64,000 bases of DNA from Acanthaster planci (Eukaryota; Echinodermata; Asteroidea; Valvatida; Acanthasteridae). The notes below the pieces were generated by a model that saw only the letters and a list, made by a program, of their open reading frames with translations, had not been told where the DNA came from and did no database searches. Of this stretch, positions 26,401 to 40,000 are shown piece by piece. Within the stretch, counting starts at the first letter, position 1, and each line of letters begins with the position of its first letter. The stretch covers positions 2,387,036 through 2,451,035 of the forward strand of contig NW_019091360.1 of NCBI RefSeq assembly GCF_001949145.1. Direction: 5' to 3'. The translations under genes and the position numbers were made by a program.

Positions 26401-28300
26401 CTTAAAATGAGTTTAATAATAATAATTGCTGATAGCCTAGGTTAAGTGAGAATTTCTTAAATTGTTTGTTTTGCAAAGTTGTGCTAGTTGATTTAGTGCT
26501 CAACAGTATCATGGAAGTCACTCCAGAGAGCAAGGACCACGGTGCAGTCGCAATCCGACTTTGGTAAAATAATGCTCAGTCTGAAGGGAGCCTGTGGGGG
26601 TCAACCAGCAGACTGCTGGCATGTAAATGAAGAGGTTTTTTTAGAGTGGCCTGACCATGGAGTGTGCATTTTGTAACCCTCTTCACTAATTTTTGTCCAT
26701 CAGTTTGTCAATCAGACGCAATGGGCAAAGGCTATATCTCCAAGCTAGCCACAAATGCCAGTTAGAGGACTTGTGTCAAAAAGGTACTGTGTGTATTTAT
26801 TTTAGTTCACTGGCTACCAAAGATAAGTTGAATATGTTTCCCCACAAGAAGTTTTCTTTCAGCTTTCATTTGTTAATTTCAGTTGCTGATTTCGTTCATT
26901 ATCTGAATTATATATTTGCGGGTTATGGAGTGTCTTTCTTCTGTTCTTTTGGGTTTTCATTTGACTTTTTTTTTGATAATTACGTTCGTTGTCACAGTTT
27001 GCATGCTGAATGCTTTTAATTATTTATAACAGCTGTTACCATAGTTTGTATTTTGATGTAATATTTTTAATTTTCTTTTCTTTCATTTATCAGCTAGACC
27101 TGCATTTTATCTCCTTTTATATATACAAGCATGTGACTCAGCAGGCGGACTGTATAGAAAATTCACATACTGTAGATAAAAAAGTATATATTTGTCTAGT
27201 TTTTAAACAAAAAGCAAACCGATCAGTTTTTGAAAACCAGACTGTGAAAAAAATCGTCTTAGTTATTCCCACTTGGTCATGGTGAGACCGAATTTCTGCA
27301 GATATAAGCATGTTCAGAATATTTAAAATCCTGTGAACTTATCAAATTAATTGTAGTCTTATTTCCCAATGTAAAATTATGTAGAATTATATAAATAATA
27401 ATTTCTGCTTCTTATATAAATGCTGGTCACTTGTTTGTCAAATTAGAGTTATACATTTTGGATTGTAATTATATTTCGTCATAAAAAAATGTATTTAAGT
27501 GGTGCTGCAGGATGTTTAACAAGAAGTTTAACCAGTGTAGTTTGGCTTGTTGAAGTAGAATCTCTCTTCTAAAAAATGGATACATTAAACAGAAATCATG
27601 AAATTGATTTGCCAGCGTTGATTTTGATCTGGACCAGTTTTTAAACAGCTGTTTGGGCTGTCTTGTTTGTTTGGGTTTTGTTCATGAGTTCTGTATTGGT
27701 TGGAGTGGGATGGATGGGGAAAGATGGGTTATGGATGGGATGGAGTTGATTGTGGTTGGGCGGGAGTAAGTGGGCGCCGGTTGTTGAAAGTTGCTTTTTA
27801 ACATTTGCACTCAACCACGTTTTTGTTGCACTATGTTATTAGACTTATTGTCACGTGTATATTGTCTCACTGAATTTTAGCTACAGCGTTCTGGAACTAT
27901 GTAACTGCATTATTGGTCCTTGTGGGGTTGAGAGTTGACCGGATTGAGGTTGCAACTGCGAGTTTTTCGTCATCGAAATAAAATTTGTCTTGATTTCCCA
28001 ATATGGATGATTGGTTTGACAGAATATCACAAAGTTTCACATACTTGCTTCTCTGCCTCGTCGTGGTTTCTCTCCTCTTCCTTACATTTGGTTTGGCGAG
28101 TAGGAAATTTTTATGGTGCCTGGTCTTGATGTTTTGTGAAAAAGACCTGGAAAGTGTTGACATAACTACCAGCACATATTTCCGTGATATTTGGATGGCA
28201 AGGGACTTTAAGATAACTCTAAGGAATGATCATGTTATGACAAAAATTTAAAGAAGGCATCAGGTTGTCCGCTACAAATTGAACAGAAACTGGACCATGG

Positions 28301-28520
28301 CAAGGGCGGATGGGGGGGGTAGTGGGGCCATGCTGCCCCCAAACACCCTTTGTTTGGGGGGAAGAATAATAACGTGCATTTTTTTCTTTCTATTTCTTGT
28401 TCCTTCCTCACCTCTAAGAAAGGTCAAAAAAGGTTATATGAAAAATTTTAAATTGTCCCCCACACCGAAATAACCCCCAAAATTTGGCCAGCCGAACATT
28501 TGGATCTGGGTTCGCCCTTG
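28301..28520. mobile_element. short hAT-like non-autonomous element
   Basis: Begins CAAGGGCG and ends CGCCCTTG, an 8-bp perfect terminal inverted repeat of a type common in hAT elements. The 8-bp flanks do not match well (GACCATGG against GAGACGGT), so the family assignment is tentative. The middle is T-rich and non-coding. Confidence 0.45.
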
Positions 28521-31500
28521 GAGACGGTGAAATAAGCTCACTGAAATTTGATAATTATTGTGTCGAAAACCTTGGATTCTTGCATTTTTCTTATTTTTGA
28601 AATAGAGGGTATCGTAACATTTTTCCCCAATGCAACTTCTTTACTGGAACATTGTTCGATTTAATTACTTTCATAGTTGCTCCTTTAAATTGGAGCAGTG
28701 CTATGGATGTTGTTCAAAGTTCCATTATACTTGCAGCGTTTGTTTAATGTGCAACTTATAGAAGGATCACGGTGTTAGGCCTACATCAAAATTGTGTACC
28801 TGTGTGTCTTTTTATAAAATAAATCCGCGTGCGCACACCCCTTTGCACATTGAATCTTCCAAAAGTTTTTGTCCAATCAACGGTTATCTTTTCCCGCGTA
28901 CACTTCCTGTGTGTTCACCAGAAACCCCACCGGTCTTACGTAAGTTGTTTTGTCCTCAGATATGGTTGTACTTCGGAAAACACCCAGATATAATTTTATT
29001 GTCTAGTGCACTGCCGTATTTCCATAAGAAAACATGCCTTGTTGCAGACCCATTGTGTTGTTTATGGCTATGTGAGAGATTCGAGAGAGTAAGAGACAGT
29101 TGCTATTTTAGATTGCTTGAAGAAGTTGAAGTGGGAGGTCTGAGATATTGCGGCAGCAGAGATCAAGCACTGAACCTGAATCAAGCAGCGTTACCTTGGT
29201 CGTGTGTGATCAACTGAGAACGCGAGAGATTCAGCCCCAGTCCTTCTGACGGGAAATCAGTCCCGATCGACAAGGGAGTTTCGGCAAATACAGGCCAAAC
29301 TCTTCTACCGTTATCCGGATCGTCTTGGCCAGCAACAATCAGCCTGCAGCTCCCGAGCACAGATCTTGAGAAATAACCGGAAGTATTCAAATCTAAGGTT
29401 TATTTATAGATGATTTTGCTTAAAGATTGAGAGCTGATTGAGACTGATCCTGCGTAAAGCTGATTTTAAGGACTGATTGAAAGTACGAAGTCAGATCAAT
29501 GTAATTTTGAGTAAACTGAGAAGACTCAATATTGATTTGTTGGTTTCAATCCGAGAAATCAAGACGAGCACACTCCTGAAGATAATTATAATTATTTTAG
29601 AGTGAATGGTCTGATTAAGATGAGCCCAAAGATATGTGGCAAGATATCTAGCAAATTGTCTGAGACGCAGAATCCTGAACATAATTTTGAGAAGACTCAA
29701 TGGGTTGTGCATGAATTGTTTCTTATGTATATAGATGGCTGTTTGGTGCAAGAAACGCCGAGACCCTTGCCTATAGTCATTGGGCTCTAATCATGTCAAC
29801 TTGAAGCCGTGCGTCTATACTGGGCAGACAAGAATCGAAGGTTACGTAGGAAATCACAGCTACCTTACCTGGAACGTCGACTCACCTCCTTCGTGTAACC
29901 GGAGCCTTTTCAGAGCCACAAACACTTATGTAGCTTAATTGGGTGTTATTTTTATAACTTAATTTATTTTATGACTCTGTATTGTTTCATGACAATTTGT
30001 TTCTGATAACTTTGTAGTTGTCATTTCCAAAATATCCCCACAAGAGTAATGTGAATTGGATACGATGTGAATGGATTACTAAATTCAAGTTAAGGAGTAA
30101 CGAGAGTGAAGAATTGAATTGTGCAGATAAGAATAATATAAAATATTGTGGGTTAGACATTCTCTGTACTTGTAAATATCGAATTGAAATTAAGAGTCAA
30201 GAAAGAAACTCACAAGTGTGGGACTCATTTTGTTTATGGAGTTTGATTTATAGTCTTGTCACTGGGATCTGGGGTTGCCATTCCAGGTACATATGTAGTC
30301 CGCTGTAACTTATAAGAAAATGATGGAGTGATAACACCCGGCCCCTTCTTCTGGTACCTTTGATTACTTAACACTGCATTTCTTGATAATTGTATATTCG
30401 CCTTACATGTTTCTTGAGCCACCGGTTAAAAACTCCTCGAAGGCCCACGGGATTTGGACGCGCTGCTGGGCCATGGCGGAGGAGGATGGTGTGCGTTGTG
30501 TCTTGAGGATGAAGTCTTGGTGTGTACAAGTTCTATCTGTTACATGTGTGCGAAAAAAAGGTTTTATCACTATACACTGTGTACCATTGTACCATTACTT
30601 TGCAAGTTTTTCGCTGATCTAAGTCTTGTAAGTACCATATTATATTTCTCCTTTCCCATGCCTATCCCAATTGGTACCCAATTGGGATGGAGGCGGGCAA
30701 GTTTCCTCGGGAGACATGTTGCCCTTGATTTGATTTTTTGTTTTTGTAGGAATTTATGAAGCATCAGCATTTTAGAAACGGTACTACCACCTTTCTGAGG
30801 AGAGTTTTGTATGGTTGAAAAAGTCAGGTAGTCGTTTTCAGAAAAAAATCTTAATTGAACCCCCCCTCCGACCTGGTTACGCCACCGATATCAACTTAAG
30901 GCATTTTATCATACGTTGAAATCGTACGTGCCATCTTTCTCCTCGATGCTTTTACAGACAATCACTCCCGGTTGCTTTTTTTTGTTTTTGTTTTTGTTTT
31001 ACATGATAAAAGGCAATATCTTAAATAAAACCTTAGTGTGCCTACTGAGTCGACGTTATAATGACGTCATCAGGTTTCAAATTACAAGCAATTAAACTTT
31101 AATATTGAAATTTAGGCCTAATATTTGAAAATCGGTATGATACATACGTCATATCTTGGCTTTTTACGACAACTTATAAAGTAAATTCTCTTCTAGAGCT
31201 CCGTAGCTGCCGTGTTGGTCTAAAATCCAACACTAAATATCCAACGTTCCAAAAAATCATAACTTCAGTATTCTCTTTTATTACAATCATACTTAGGCCT
31301 ATCCTTACAGTACTGTTGAAGAATCTTGCGCTCAATTACGTAGCGTATGTTCATCGTAAGTACGGTTTCTCCTAGTTGTAGATTATATTGGGCATGTTCT
31401 GCTCTAGTTATTTTTTTATGAAGCAAAAAAGCTGTTATTAAATTTGAGGTATGGGGGGTCGTTGATACTGCATGTAAATTCTCCCCATTTCATTGTGTTG

Positions 31501-33426
31501 GCCGTTACCAAATTATTGCTGATAAAACCCACAACTTGCGGTGTGCTTCCTTTTGGTCGCCGTCCCAATTTTAAATTGTATCCTTGCCGACTGTGGCAGT
31601 TTTTAGTCCTCCATGTAATATCTATTTTGGTAATCTTATAGGCCTACAGCCTGACGGAGTTTTGCGTTGCCATGTGGTCTGTGTGACAAGTAAACTTGAG
31701 GACTAATCGAAAGATATTTCTCTTCTGTCCGTCGGTTTGGCCGAAATTTGCCACAACAGCGCTATGCATAACGTATGACATGTTTGGGTTTCAACGTTTG
31801 ACGACATGTGCAGTCGCAAAAAGTTAAATGTTCAAAGTTAAAAACATTTCACACTCGCTTTGCTCCCGTATTCGTTTGGAGTATAAACTGAACCTCAGCC
31901 CGTTTGTCGGCTGCTTTTTATCTGTGAAATTTAACGCCGTTTGCAGAAATTGTCCGGGAAAACCAGTACCACTGTGTTTCAAAATCCATTTCTCACCTCA
32001 AAAAATATGAACATCATAGTGACTATACATGAATTTCCTTACAATATAGTCTTTAAAATTCCGAGTTTGTACTCAACTACACTATTAACCCTCTTTCCCA
32101 TTAGGCCTAGTAGCCACTTTTGTAGTTATCATACGTGGTATTGTCATGTACCATCAATCTCCATTTCATTAATGTGCAGAAAACGCCCCCGTCACCAGGC
32201 ACAAAATGAGAGGAGGCGGCAGAGCTTTTGAACCATAGAGCAAGATGATTGAACGACGATGCAGAGCTGTGCATGAAGAGGATTGTGACATGAGTGTCTC
32301 CATCGTTGGAACCAAAATGGCTGATTATGCGCCAATGCACACGGACAATTGTCACACAATAGCTGCATGCTGTACTGCAGTGCACACATAATAAAACCAC
32401 TTTGGTTCCGTAGTCTTAAGTTGGCATTAGCGCTGGAACTTCATACGCTGGCGCGCTACCGTGGGTTTTCGCGATTAATGTTCATGGTAAATCACTGGCC
32501 AGATTGCGCTGGTGCATTTTTCGTTAAAAAACAAGCTTTATCGGTTGGAATTTGTTGTGATCCCCTGGAAGATGAGATATTTGGGGAATCATAATGTCAA
32601 TGAAGCCGGTGATCAAGGATAATCACGAATAATGTATGCGCCCAGACTGAATTTCCGAGAGTGCTCTGAACTCTGTATTGTTATTAGTTACTAAATTTCC
32701 ACTCAAACCTGACGCGGTGCTATGGAACGTTTAATCGATTAAACAAGAGGATATTAGATGTTGTGTTGAATATTCATATAAGTGTACATAAATTATGTGT
32801 AATTTGTAAGGAAACCTGAGTAGGCCTACCAGAGAGACTTGTTTCAAGGTGTGTCAACAACATGGCATGCATGCAAGTGGGCTGTGTTGCCTTTTTATAC
32901 AGCGCAGCGATTATTAGACGCGCTTCTTGTGATACTGCAACGGCTGAACATACCCGGGACTGTGCAAAGCATTTCACGGCGTCTTCCTGCGACGAGGCTT
33001 CAGAAGGAGTCCATCCGAGCATTTCAATTGGCTGTTTTGCCCAGATAAGAGATTTGCCCTTGTTGTGGAGAGACGACTGTCTCTAAATGAGTTGCGCTGG
33101 GCGGCCACTTGCCACAGTAAATCAGGTTCAGTTCGCCGGAGATGAACCTGAAAGTGTTTTCAATTAAAAACAATTCAGAATTTCGTGGAACTGCCATATC
33201 AATGTTGCTGTCATCCATCTAAAGTTGATTCTTCATGCAATACTCGCGGGCGCGGCACAGAGAAGATCAACTACACTTCAATATCGTGGGACGTCGAGTA
33301 ATATCGTGTCTGAATCTGTTGTATTTAAACTGGGGAGAAACGTCTTGCCAAAGATTTGAAAGGCCGCATTAATGTGTGGCAACTTACCGTGCTTGAAAAA
33401 GAAAACTGAAAGATCTTTAGAAATTG

Positions 33427-34383
33427 ATGAGTCCAAAAATGGATGGTAACGTGTCATTGGGGTTTATCTGTGAAAAGACGTACCATCATGATGAACTCAC
33501 TGTACCGCGGACTGTACTCACAGCACTGGTAGCACTGCTAATCATTGGCGGGAACTCGCTGTGCCTTGTTTGCCTGCGCAAAACAGATGCATTTTCTGGC
33601 ACCACCAAAGTTTTCATGACTTCCTTGACATTGGCCGATCTGTCAATGGGCGTTGTAATCTGCACGCCATCGGCCATCTCGGCCGCTGCGTCCAGATGGC
33701 TGCTGGGGCACGCCACCTGTTTGATAACTGCCCACCTCAACTTTTCCCTGGTGACCATTTCCGTGTTGTCGCTCCTCATGGTCAGCGTGGATCGTTACAT
33801 CGCCGTCACCAGGCCACTTCGCTACACAACTTGGGTGACCACCTGTCGTGCCACGACTCTCGTTGTTGCCGTGTGGCTGTCGACCCTCATCATCAGCCTC
33901 ATCATCTTAATCCAGTGTGGCTTGCAAGTGTGCTATGACGCCATGTTGAACATCTGCATCCCTATAAAAGAGAGAGCCATAAACTTACATACACTGGCTA
34001 GCTTCATTGTTGTCACCCTGGTGTCATATTTGTCATGTCTGGCGATCTATGTTCGACTGTATCTGATAGCACGAGATCATGCAAATCGCATCCAGTGTGT
34101 AAGCGATAACGTCAACCCTGCTGACAGACAAGTTAGACATCCTCGCTCCAAAGCAACAGCTACTTTCGCCATGGTGGCCGTAGCCTTCGGACTGGCCTAC
34201 GTCCCGATGATAGCCATCGCAGTGCATTTCCTTGTCGTCGGTATTGGATGCTCGCTGGCTATATGTGGTCTGGCATCGGTATTTACTCTTTCCAATAGCT
34301 GGTGGAATGTAGTCATATATTCCATCAGGATGGCCTCTTTCAGACAAACTTTGAAAGGCCTGTTTCGGCGTCACTCTCCATAG
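33427..34383 (+). CDS. rhodopsin-class (class A) G protein-coupled receptor, orphan
   Basis: Single exon, 318 aa, with an in-frame stop TAG at 33418 just upstream that supports the ATG at 33427. Seven hydrophobic segments lie at roughly 28-50, 62-84, 96-120, 142-164, 188-212, 245-270 and 276-298. Landmarks are N43 (1.50), D71 (2.50, in LTLADLS), C98 (3.25), D122-R123-Y124, W150 (4.50), and C169 or C177 as the partner of the extracellular disulfide. There is a possible N-glycosylation site at N8 (NVS). Departures from the family norm are no proline in TM5, Y258 in place of the TM6 toggle tryptophan (AYVP), and NVVIY (294-298) in place of NPxxY. The ligand cannot be told. Lineage-expanded orphan receptors of this intronless kind are common in invertebrate deuterostomes (family knowledge). 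Confidence 0.9.
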   Translation: MSPKMDGNVSLGFICEKTYHHDELTVPRTVLTALVALLIIGGNSLCLVCLRKTDAFSGTTKVFMTSLTLADLSMGVVICTPSAISAAASRWLLGHATCLITAHLNFSLVTISVLSLLMVSVDRYIAVTRPLRYTTWVTTCRATTLVVAVWLSTLIISLIILIQCGLQVCYDAMLNICIPIKERAINLHTLASFIVVTLVSYLSCLAIYVRLYLIARDHANRIQCVSDNVNPADRQVRHPRSKATATFAMVAVAFGLAYVPMIAIAVHFLVVGIGCSLAICGLASVFTLSNSWWNVVIYSIRMASFRQTLKGLFRRHSP

Positions 34384-37060
34384 ATATAGAGCAAGGCCTG
34401 CGACGGTTGCGCGGCCGATCACACCTCGTGTATACCACTGTCATAAAAAAGGATTATTAATTGTATTAATCTAATTGTACTCTTATGCTGTAACTTTGTG
34501 TGGACTTTATCCCTAGACCAGCTTGCTCATTTTTTTCACTGTATTAAGTAATAAAGGTATTTGCGATGCAGCCAATGAGTCTATATCCAATTTTTACACC
34601 TTTACTTTTGAGATCATTCAGTCTTTGGACGTATAGGCAGCAAGTATCTTTGCAGTGTATCGTATGCTCAGAAGAACTTATGTATCTCGTATATGTAAAT
34701 AAATTTAAGGCTGTAGTCTGCGCTCTGACTGAAGACAATATGTCAACTTTAATGGATATGTAGTTAATGTGCGCAATTATTGTATTAAGTAAGATATTTC
34801 GCAATTTATAGAAAGTGCTCAAGAACCCTTCGGCTCCGTCCATTAATTCCCCAGCGCAAAGGCCCTTTTCCGGGTTGAAAATTGTACGTTGCCCCATAAT
34901 TTTAGCCTGCAAAACAGAAGGCTGGCATTTGGAAATGGGTGGGGGTTTTCTTGTCGACTTCCTTTCCTTGAAATTTTTCATTTCAATTAAGCACATCCTT
35001 TTAATTGATTTAGATGATCCCGTTACATCTTCGTCCATATTCTGAATTACTGTAGGGAATGAACTCTGAGCCAAAGGCTGGCGACACACCTGATGACTGC
35101 ACGATTTTAATTCGTTTTAAAAGCGGGCCTCGCTGACGTTTTGTTGGAGACTTGAAAGCCTAATTGATTGACGATAATAAAAAATTGCATGGCCTTGATA
35201 AAAAGGAGATTCAACCATAACGAAGATGGAGATAGAAGTTAATGTTCAAACTGACAAAAAAACATGTTTCCCTGGATTTTGTCATAATTTTGCAGGGAGC
35301 AATTTAACGACACCTTTCCCAATGTAATAATTGAGGGTCATGCTCATCTCTCATTCAAGCAATTAACAGTTGCACTTTACAGTGCTTCAGGAAGACAAGG
35401 TCTATTTGATTTACCATTCCTACAAACCCAGCAAATTAACAACAGACAGGCATCTGAATGTTTCAATCAAGTGTCATTACGTTTTTATTGATCCTGGGCT
35501 GTCAAACCTTGTGTGAAAGCCTACCTGCTAAAGTAACATGAAAGATTTATCAAACACAACTTAACATGTGATTTGTTTGATAAAATTTTACATTTGAATG
35601 TACCATGGGATCAAACGGTGTTTTGAGGTTAAAAAAATCTGGATTTCCTTTGATTAGCCTTCCGTAAGCGGCACACCTATAGATATTCGCTAAAAATTCT
35701 GTTTCAATATTCACAAAATCAGTGACATCTACAAAAACAGTGAACGCATCCACAGCCACTGAAGATACATATGCAGTTTTCCCCCAAAGGATTGGTTTTA
35801 TGGGTCTACTGACAAAAGATCTGTTTAACCCTATCACCAGAGCACGCAAAAAGGTATTTTTATGAGTACCTCTCCGGGTAAAAAATTACGCAGCCTTGCA
35901 AAGGATCTAGAATGGATGATATACGCAGGTACGTTGCTTCAGTAAACTAATATCGAAATGTAGCTTCTGCCCGTGTATGCTAAATGCTACCAAGTAAGCC
36001 ATTTTGCAACCCAACAATATTGATACAGTCCCATGGCCCCCTTTCATGGCCCCCATTCCTGGCCCCTCAAACTACTTTTTACACTTGTGGTTTTAATAGG
36101 ACTGCCACTGTCATGGTAATGACTACCATAACCGTTACCATTTTACGGATGCAAGAAGGGAAAGACCTTTGCCCCAATAACAGTGGTCAGGTTTCTTGAG
36201 AGAGAAATGCACGTATTATTAATCTTTTGAAGTTTCAAGCATTACAATGCTTGCCTAGTAACTCCAGCAGGGTCCACAAAGGATTGACTGCAGGAAGGAC
36301 ACCGATGCACGGACACGCTTGAGATATGACAAACGAAAACTGCGGCAGACAGTGAACACTCGCAATGTACTTAATTAGTTCTGTACACAAATTTGAGTCT
36401 TCCCCGCCGTCCCAAAGGCTTTCCGTTCTGTTTAATGATTAATCCTTCAAAGATGATTCCGAATCTAGATCTGAGCTGTTTGTCTGCCGTATGATTGAGA
36501 CCAATTTACTTAGATGGGGAGGGGAGGGGCAGTTTTCTGTTGCTTTCATTTAAGCTTCAACCAACTGATGCTCTGCAACTTGTCCAACACATTTTTCAAA
36601 CTTCTATCGGGTTGGTTGTGTCGGTTTAATACAAATGTACATTAAATAATTAGGCCTTCTCAGATGCACTAGGGGTAGGCCTTCACGGAGTTGAGGGGGA
36701 AATCACACTTCGGTTTTATCTCAATACATGTGCATGTAATACTACTGAACCTACTGACTACTGATGAGTGTGCAAGAATGCCATATTATCACTTTTCTAA
36801 AATCAGATGCAACCTGCAAAAAATGTGTCTTCTTAAAGACTGATTTCGATTATTTTTGGCAGCCTTTCACAACAATGTAGTAAATTAAACTTATGACATT
36901 TATATGTTGATTCTTTTAACCATGTAACAGGAATACATGCAAACGAATCGCTTAAATCTCTCAAAAATAATGACAGAAAAAATCTGGTTGCATTCATTTT
37001 CCAAAAGAAGGCTTAACTCCGGCATGCTACACTATCAAGTGAAAATGTGGAATGCGGATG
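34384..37060. other. intergenic between GPCR and prohibitin 3' ends
   Basis: Holds the GPCR 3' UTR and presumably the prohibitin 3' UTR. Two minus-strand open frames (34544-35089, 181 codons; 35550-35849, 99 codons) have no recognisable domain. I do not call them as genes. Confidence 0.5.
34550..34555 (+). terminator. candidate poly(A) signal of the GPCR
   Basis: AATAAA 167 bp past the receptor stop codon, the first such hexamer downstream. Confidence 0.5.
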
Positions 37061-40000
37061 CTACATGGTGGGAAGACTTAGCAGAGTCTGTTGTCCCGGA
37101 GGGAGGTAGTTGATGTTCCTGGACCGTGACATCTGGTAGGCGACATCTTCAGCGGCTTCCAGCTTGCGGAGCTCAATCAGGGCATCTCCGGCCTTGGTGA
37201 AGGCTGTCGCCAGCAGGCTAGCAGCCTGGGAATCCCCCTCCGCCGTGATGACAGCGGCCTGCTTCTGCTGCTCGGCCTGGGAGTAGCAAATGAATACGAA
37301 AACAGTGATTATTGCAGTGGTCATTAAACTCTGTCTTTACAAAAGGAACCTTTGACCACCACAACACTATGTCCCTGCTGCTTGTAAAAGACACAAGAGG
37401 AAAAGAAAAAACTGGCATGAGGAATATTCAAGCACCAAGCGTCAACTTCATGAGTCCATTAATGTGGACAAGCTAAGGACAGGAAATAATACATCGTCTT
37501 TTCTTGTCATGTTCATATTAAAGGCCTGCGAAAGATTGTTTGAGGTGAAGATCAAACGAAGAGAGAAAAAGAAACATATTGCAGGGATTTACAAAAAATG
37601 TACCCATGAATGAAGCGTGAACTTATGATCAGTTCCACATTACAGAGTAATGAGCAATAGACATTTGAATGGAAAGCCAACAGATTTATCATTGACAAAA
37701 AGATAACTGACGGAGTAAGAACCTACTTTCTCCACTAAAAATCTGGCTCGCTCTGCATCTTGTTGTGCCACTTGCTTCATCTCCACAGCTTCCGTAAACT
37801 CCCGGCCAAATGTCAGGTGGGTCTAAAAGGTATCAAAATAGCAAGTCAAACAGACGGCTCAATGGAAGTACTTAAGTGATATATAAAGATTAGCAGAATC
37901 GGAAGACACAAGATAGTCCTGATGTTGGCTCAAGTTACACTCTATAGAGGATGACCAAACAATAAGTTTAAAACATATCAATCCCTCATTTTGTCAGCTG
38001 GTTTTTTTTTTCAAGATGTATTTTTGCGTTGGGAGATGTTAATTTATATAACGGGTTTTGCCCTTACCCAATGTATTTATTGACAAACACTGTATGCTCA
38101 GTGCTTGTCCGAGAGCTTGCGAAAAAAGTCACAAGCTGACTCGGGTGGGACACGAACCATGACCTCCTGCTTACTAGTGCAGACGTCTTAACCACTCGAC
38201 TCCTGAGCTTGCCAGGGTCGGCTGGCGGGTTCGAGTCAGGTGAAGCAGCGGGTACCGCAAACTTTTTTCAAGTTATTTTTTTTACCACTAAATAGAAAAC
38301 ATAAAAACTAAAAATTTGAGCCGGTGACAATGAGTGTGCAGACATGACCAGTTCCCACCAACTTACAAGAGAGATATCATCCAGGATGAGACCGAATTGG
38401 GCACCTCTCTCCGTCAGCTCAGCATTCACTCGCTGGGACACTAACTCTCTCTGTGTGATCAACTCACTGGCGTCAAACTGGGCCTGTAAAAGATCACCAA
38501 TAGATTCCTCACATGTATTTACAATAAGGAACCTTTGTCAAGTCTTTGTGCACCAATTCTGCAGTGTGAAACTGATGGATGGAGAGCCATTCCAAATGAT
38601 CACGATATTTGGACCTGCATGAAATCCAGGTTATCTCAGTGTATTCTGAACTGATCAGCAGCCACAGTAGCCATGACGAAGCAAGGTGTTTGGTGGTTTA
38701 ATCCAAGTGATCAATCGCCTGGTCTGCCCTGAGCCCGGTAAGGCTAGATCAGCTATGGACATCTAGGCAAAGCTGTGGATCAAATGGTGAAAATCAAATG
38801 CACCAAACGGCACTGGGTACCTTTCTCACTTTTGTCACCTTTCTCACAGGCTACCAACAAGAACTGGTAAAGCAGGCAGTAACACGGTAAATACATGTAA
38901 TATAGTCACCATTTTTTGGTAAGATTAACACAGCCCCATAGCTGAATAGTTTTTTAATCACCAGTCTGAAGCAAACTCCTTGAAATTGCTGGAAATAGGT
39001 TAAATTGCAATTGGAAAGAGTTCCCTATATGGGCACCGCTTGACAGCCTGTGCACAAACCCTATGAGACAGGTGTGAAAAATTTGAAGTGTTTTCTAGGT
39101 ACAAGACTTGGTATTTTCCCTCCTAAATTGAACTTTTCTGGACTTGTTTTTGCTTTTTGATGGCTGATAAATCGCTGTAGGTAACAACTACTGGCATCCG
39201 TATATGGAACTCTTCGGAGGGTGAACATCTCCCTTACCACAATAGCTTTTAGGACTTCATTGGTAATGGAAGGCAGCACTCGCTCGTCATAATCTTCACC
39301 CAGGTTGACATACATCTTGGGAAGATTGGATACCTCTGGCCGGAACAGGATACGCAGGGTGATGTTCACATTCTGAAGATCTGATGATAAATAAATAACC
39401 AACTTGAGAATTCTGCATGCGTTGATAAGCAAGTTGAAAGTGGAGGTGGGCAAAATTTGCAACTGTGACTTGTCTTCAACTGGAAAAACTAAATGGAATT
39501 GTTGACAGGAAATTTTTGGCAGTTTTTAGAAAAAAGAGTGAAAGAAAATGAAGGAGTGTCCTAAAGTTAACAAATGTCGAACAACATCATGGAAAACACA
39601 ATAATTATATCGAATTTGGTGCAAAGTTCAGACTTATGATGCACAATAAATGTTATCAAAATAGTGTACAAAATTTACCTTTGCTTCCAGTGATGGTTGG
39701 AATATTGCGAGGACGTGATCGACAGTCATAAATGATGGGTCTCTGAACCCATGGGATTAGGAAGTGTGTGCCTTCTCCCATCACATAGTCCTTGACCCCA
39801 GAAAATCTGTCAAAAATCACTGCCCGGTGACCAGCCTCAACTGTAAGTGAAAAATGACCAGCATAAGAATATGAAGAGTCAGTCATGAATATGCTTAGGC
39901 CAAAGGCCTGCATACATGTAACAGTATAACACAGGCCCAGCAGAGTACAATTACACTTAGGCCTACAGAAGGGCCACTGGGTTTGGACTTTGATTTTTTT

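Larger units (their letters stand above)
19323..33426. other. 14-kb gene-poor interval
   Basis: No gene recognised. The longest open frame (28792-29217, 141 codons, +) has no motif that I know. Contents that can be supported are two TIR-bearing short elements, a hAT-like element, a SINE fragment, two CTCF-like motifs, GTTT and GTTTTT tracts (20954-20989 and about 30976-31000) and two patches of decayed GGTCNN repeats (about 22875-22990 and 23967-24085). The TACATGTA palindrome, common before 22 kb, becomes rare here. Confidence 0.5.

Noticed and set aside
28792-29217. 141-codon plus-strand ORF
   Set aside because: No recognisable domain, Cys/Pro-rich random-looking composition and no convincing splice or promoter context.
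29890-29935. Resemblance to the histone mRNA 3' stem-loop (CCTTTTCAGAGCCACAAAC)
   Set aside because: The 5' arm is GGAGCC instead of GGCTCT, so the stem does not form, and no histone coding sequence lies upstream.
30454-30580. Cys-rich frame (WCALCLEDEVLVC, CYMCAKK) that looks like a zinc-binding exon
   Set aside because: Cysteine spacing fits no family that I know and no acceptor/donor pair makes a clean exon. It is possibly chance or a decayed exon.
35550-35849. 99-codon minus-strand ORF between GPCR and prohibitin
   Set aside because: The sequence looks somewhat protein-like, but there is no known motif, no start context and no neighbouring exons.
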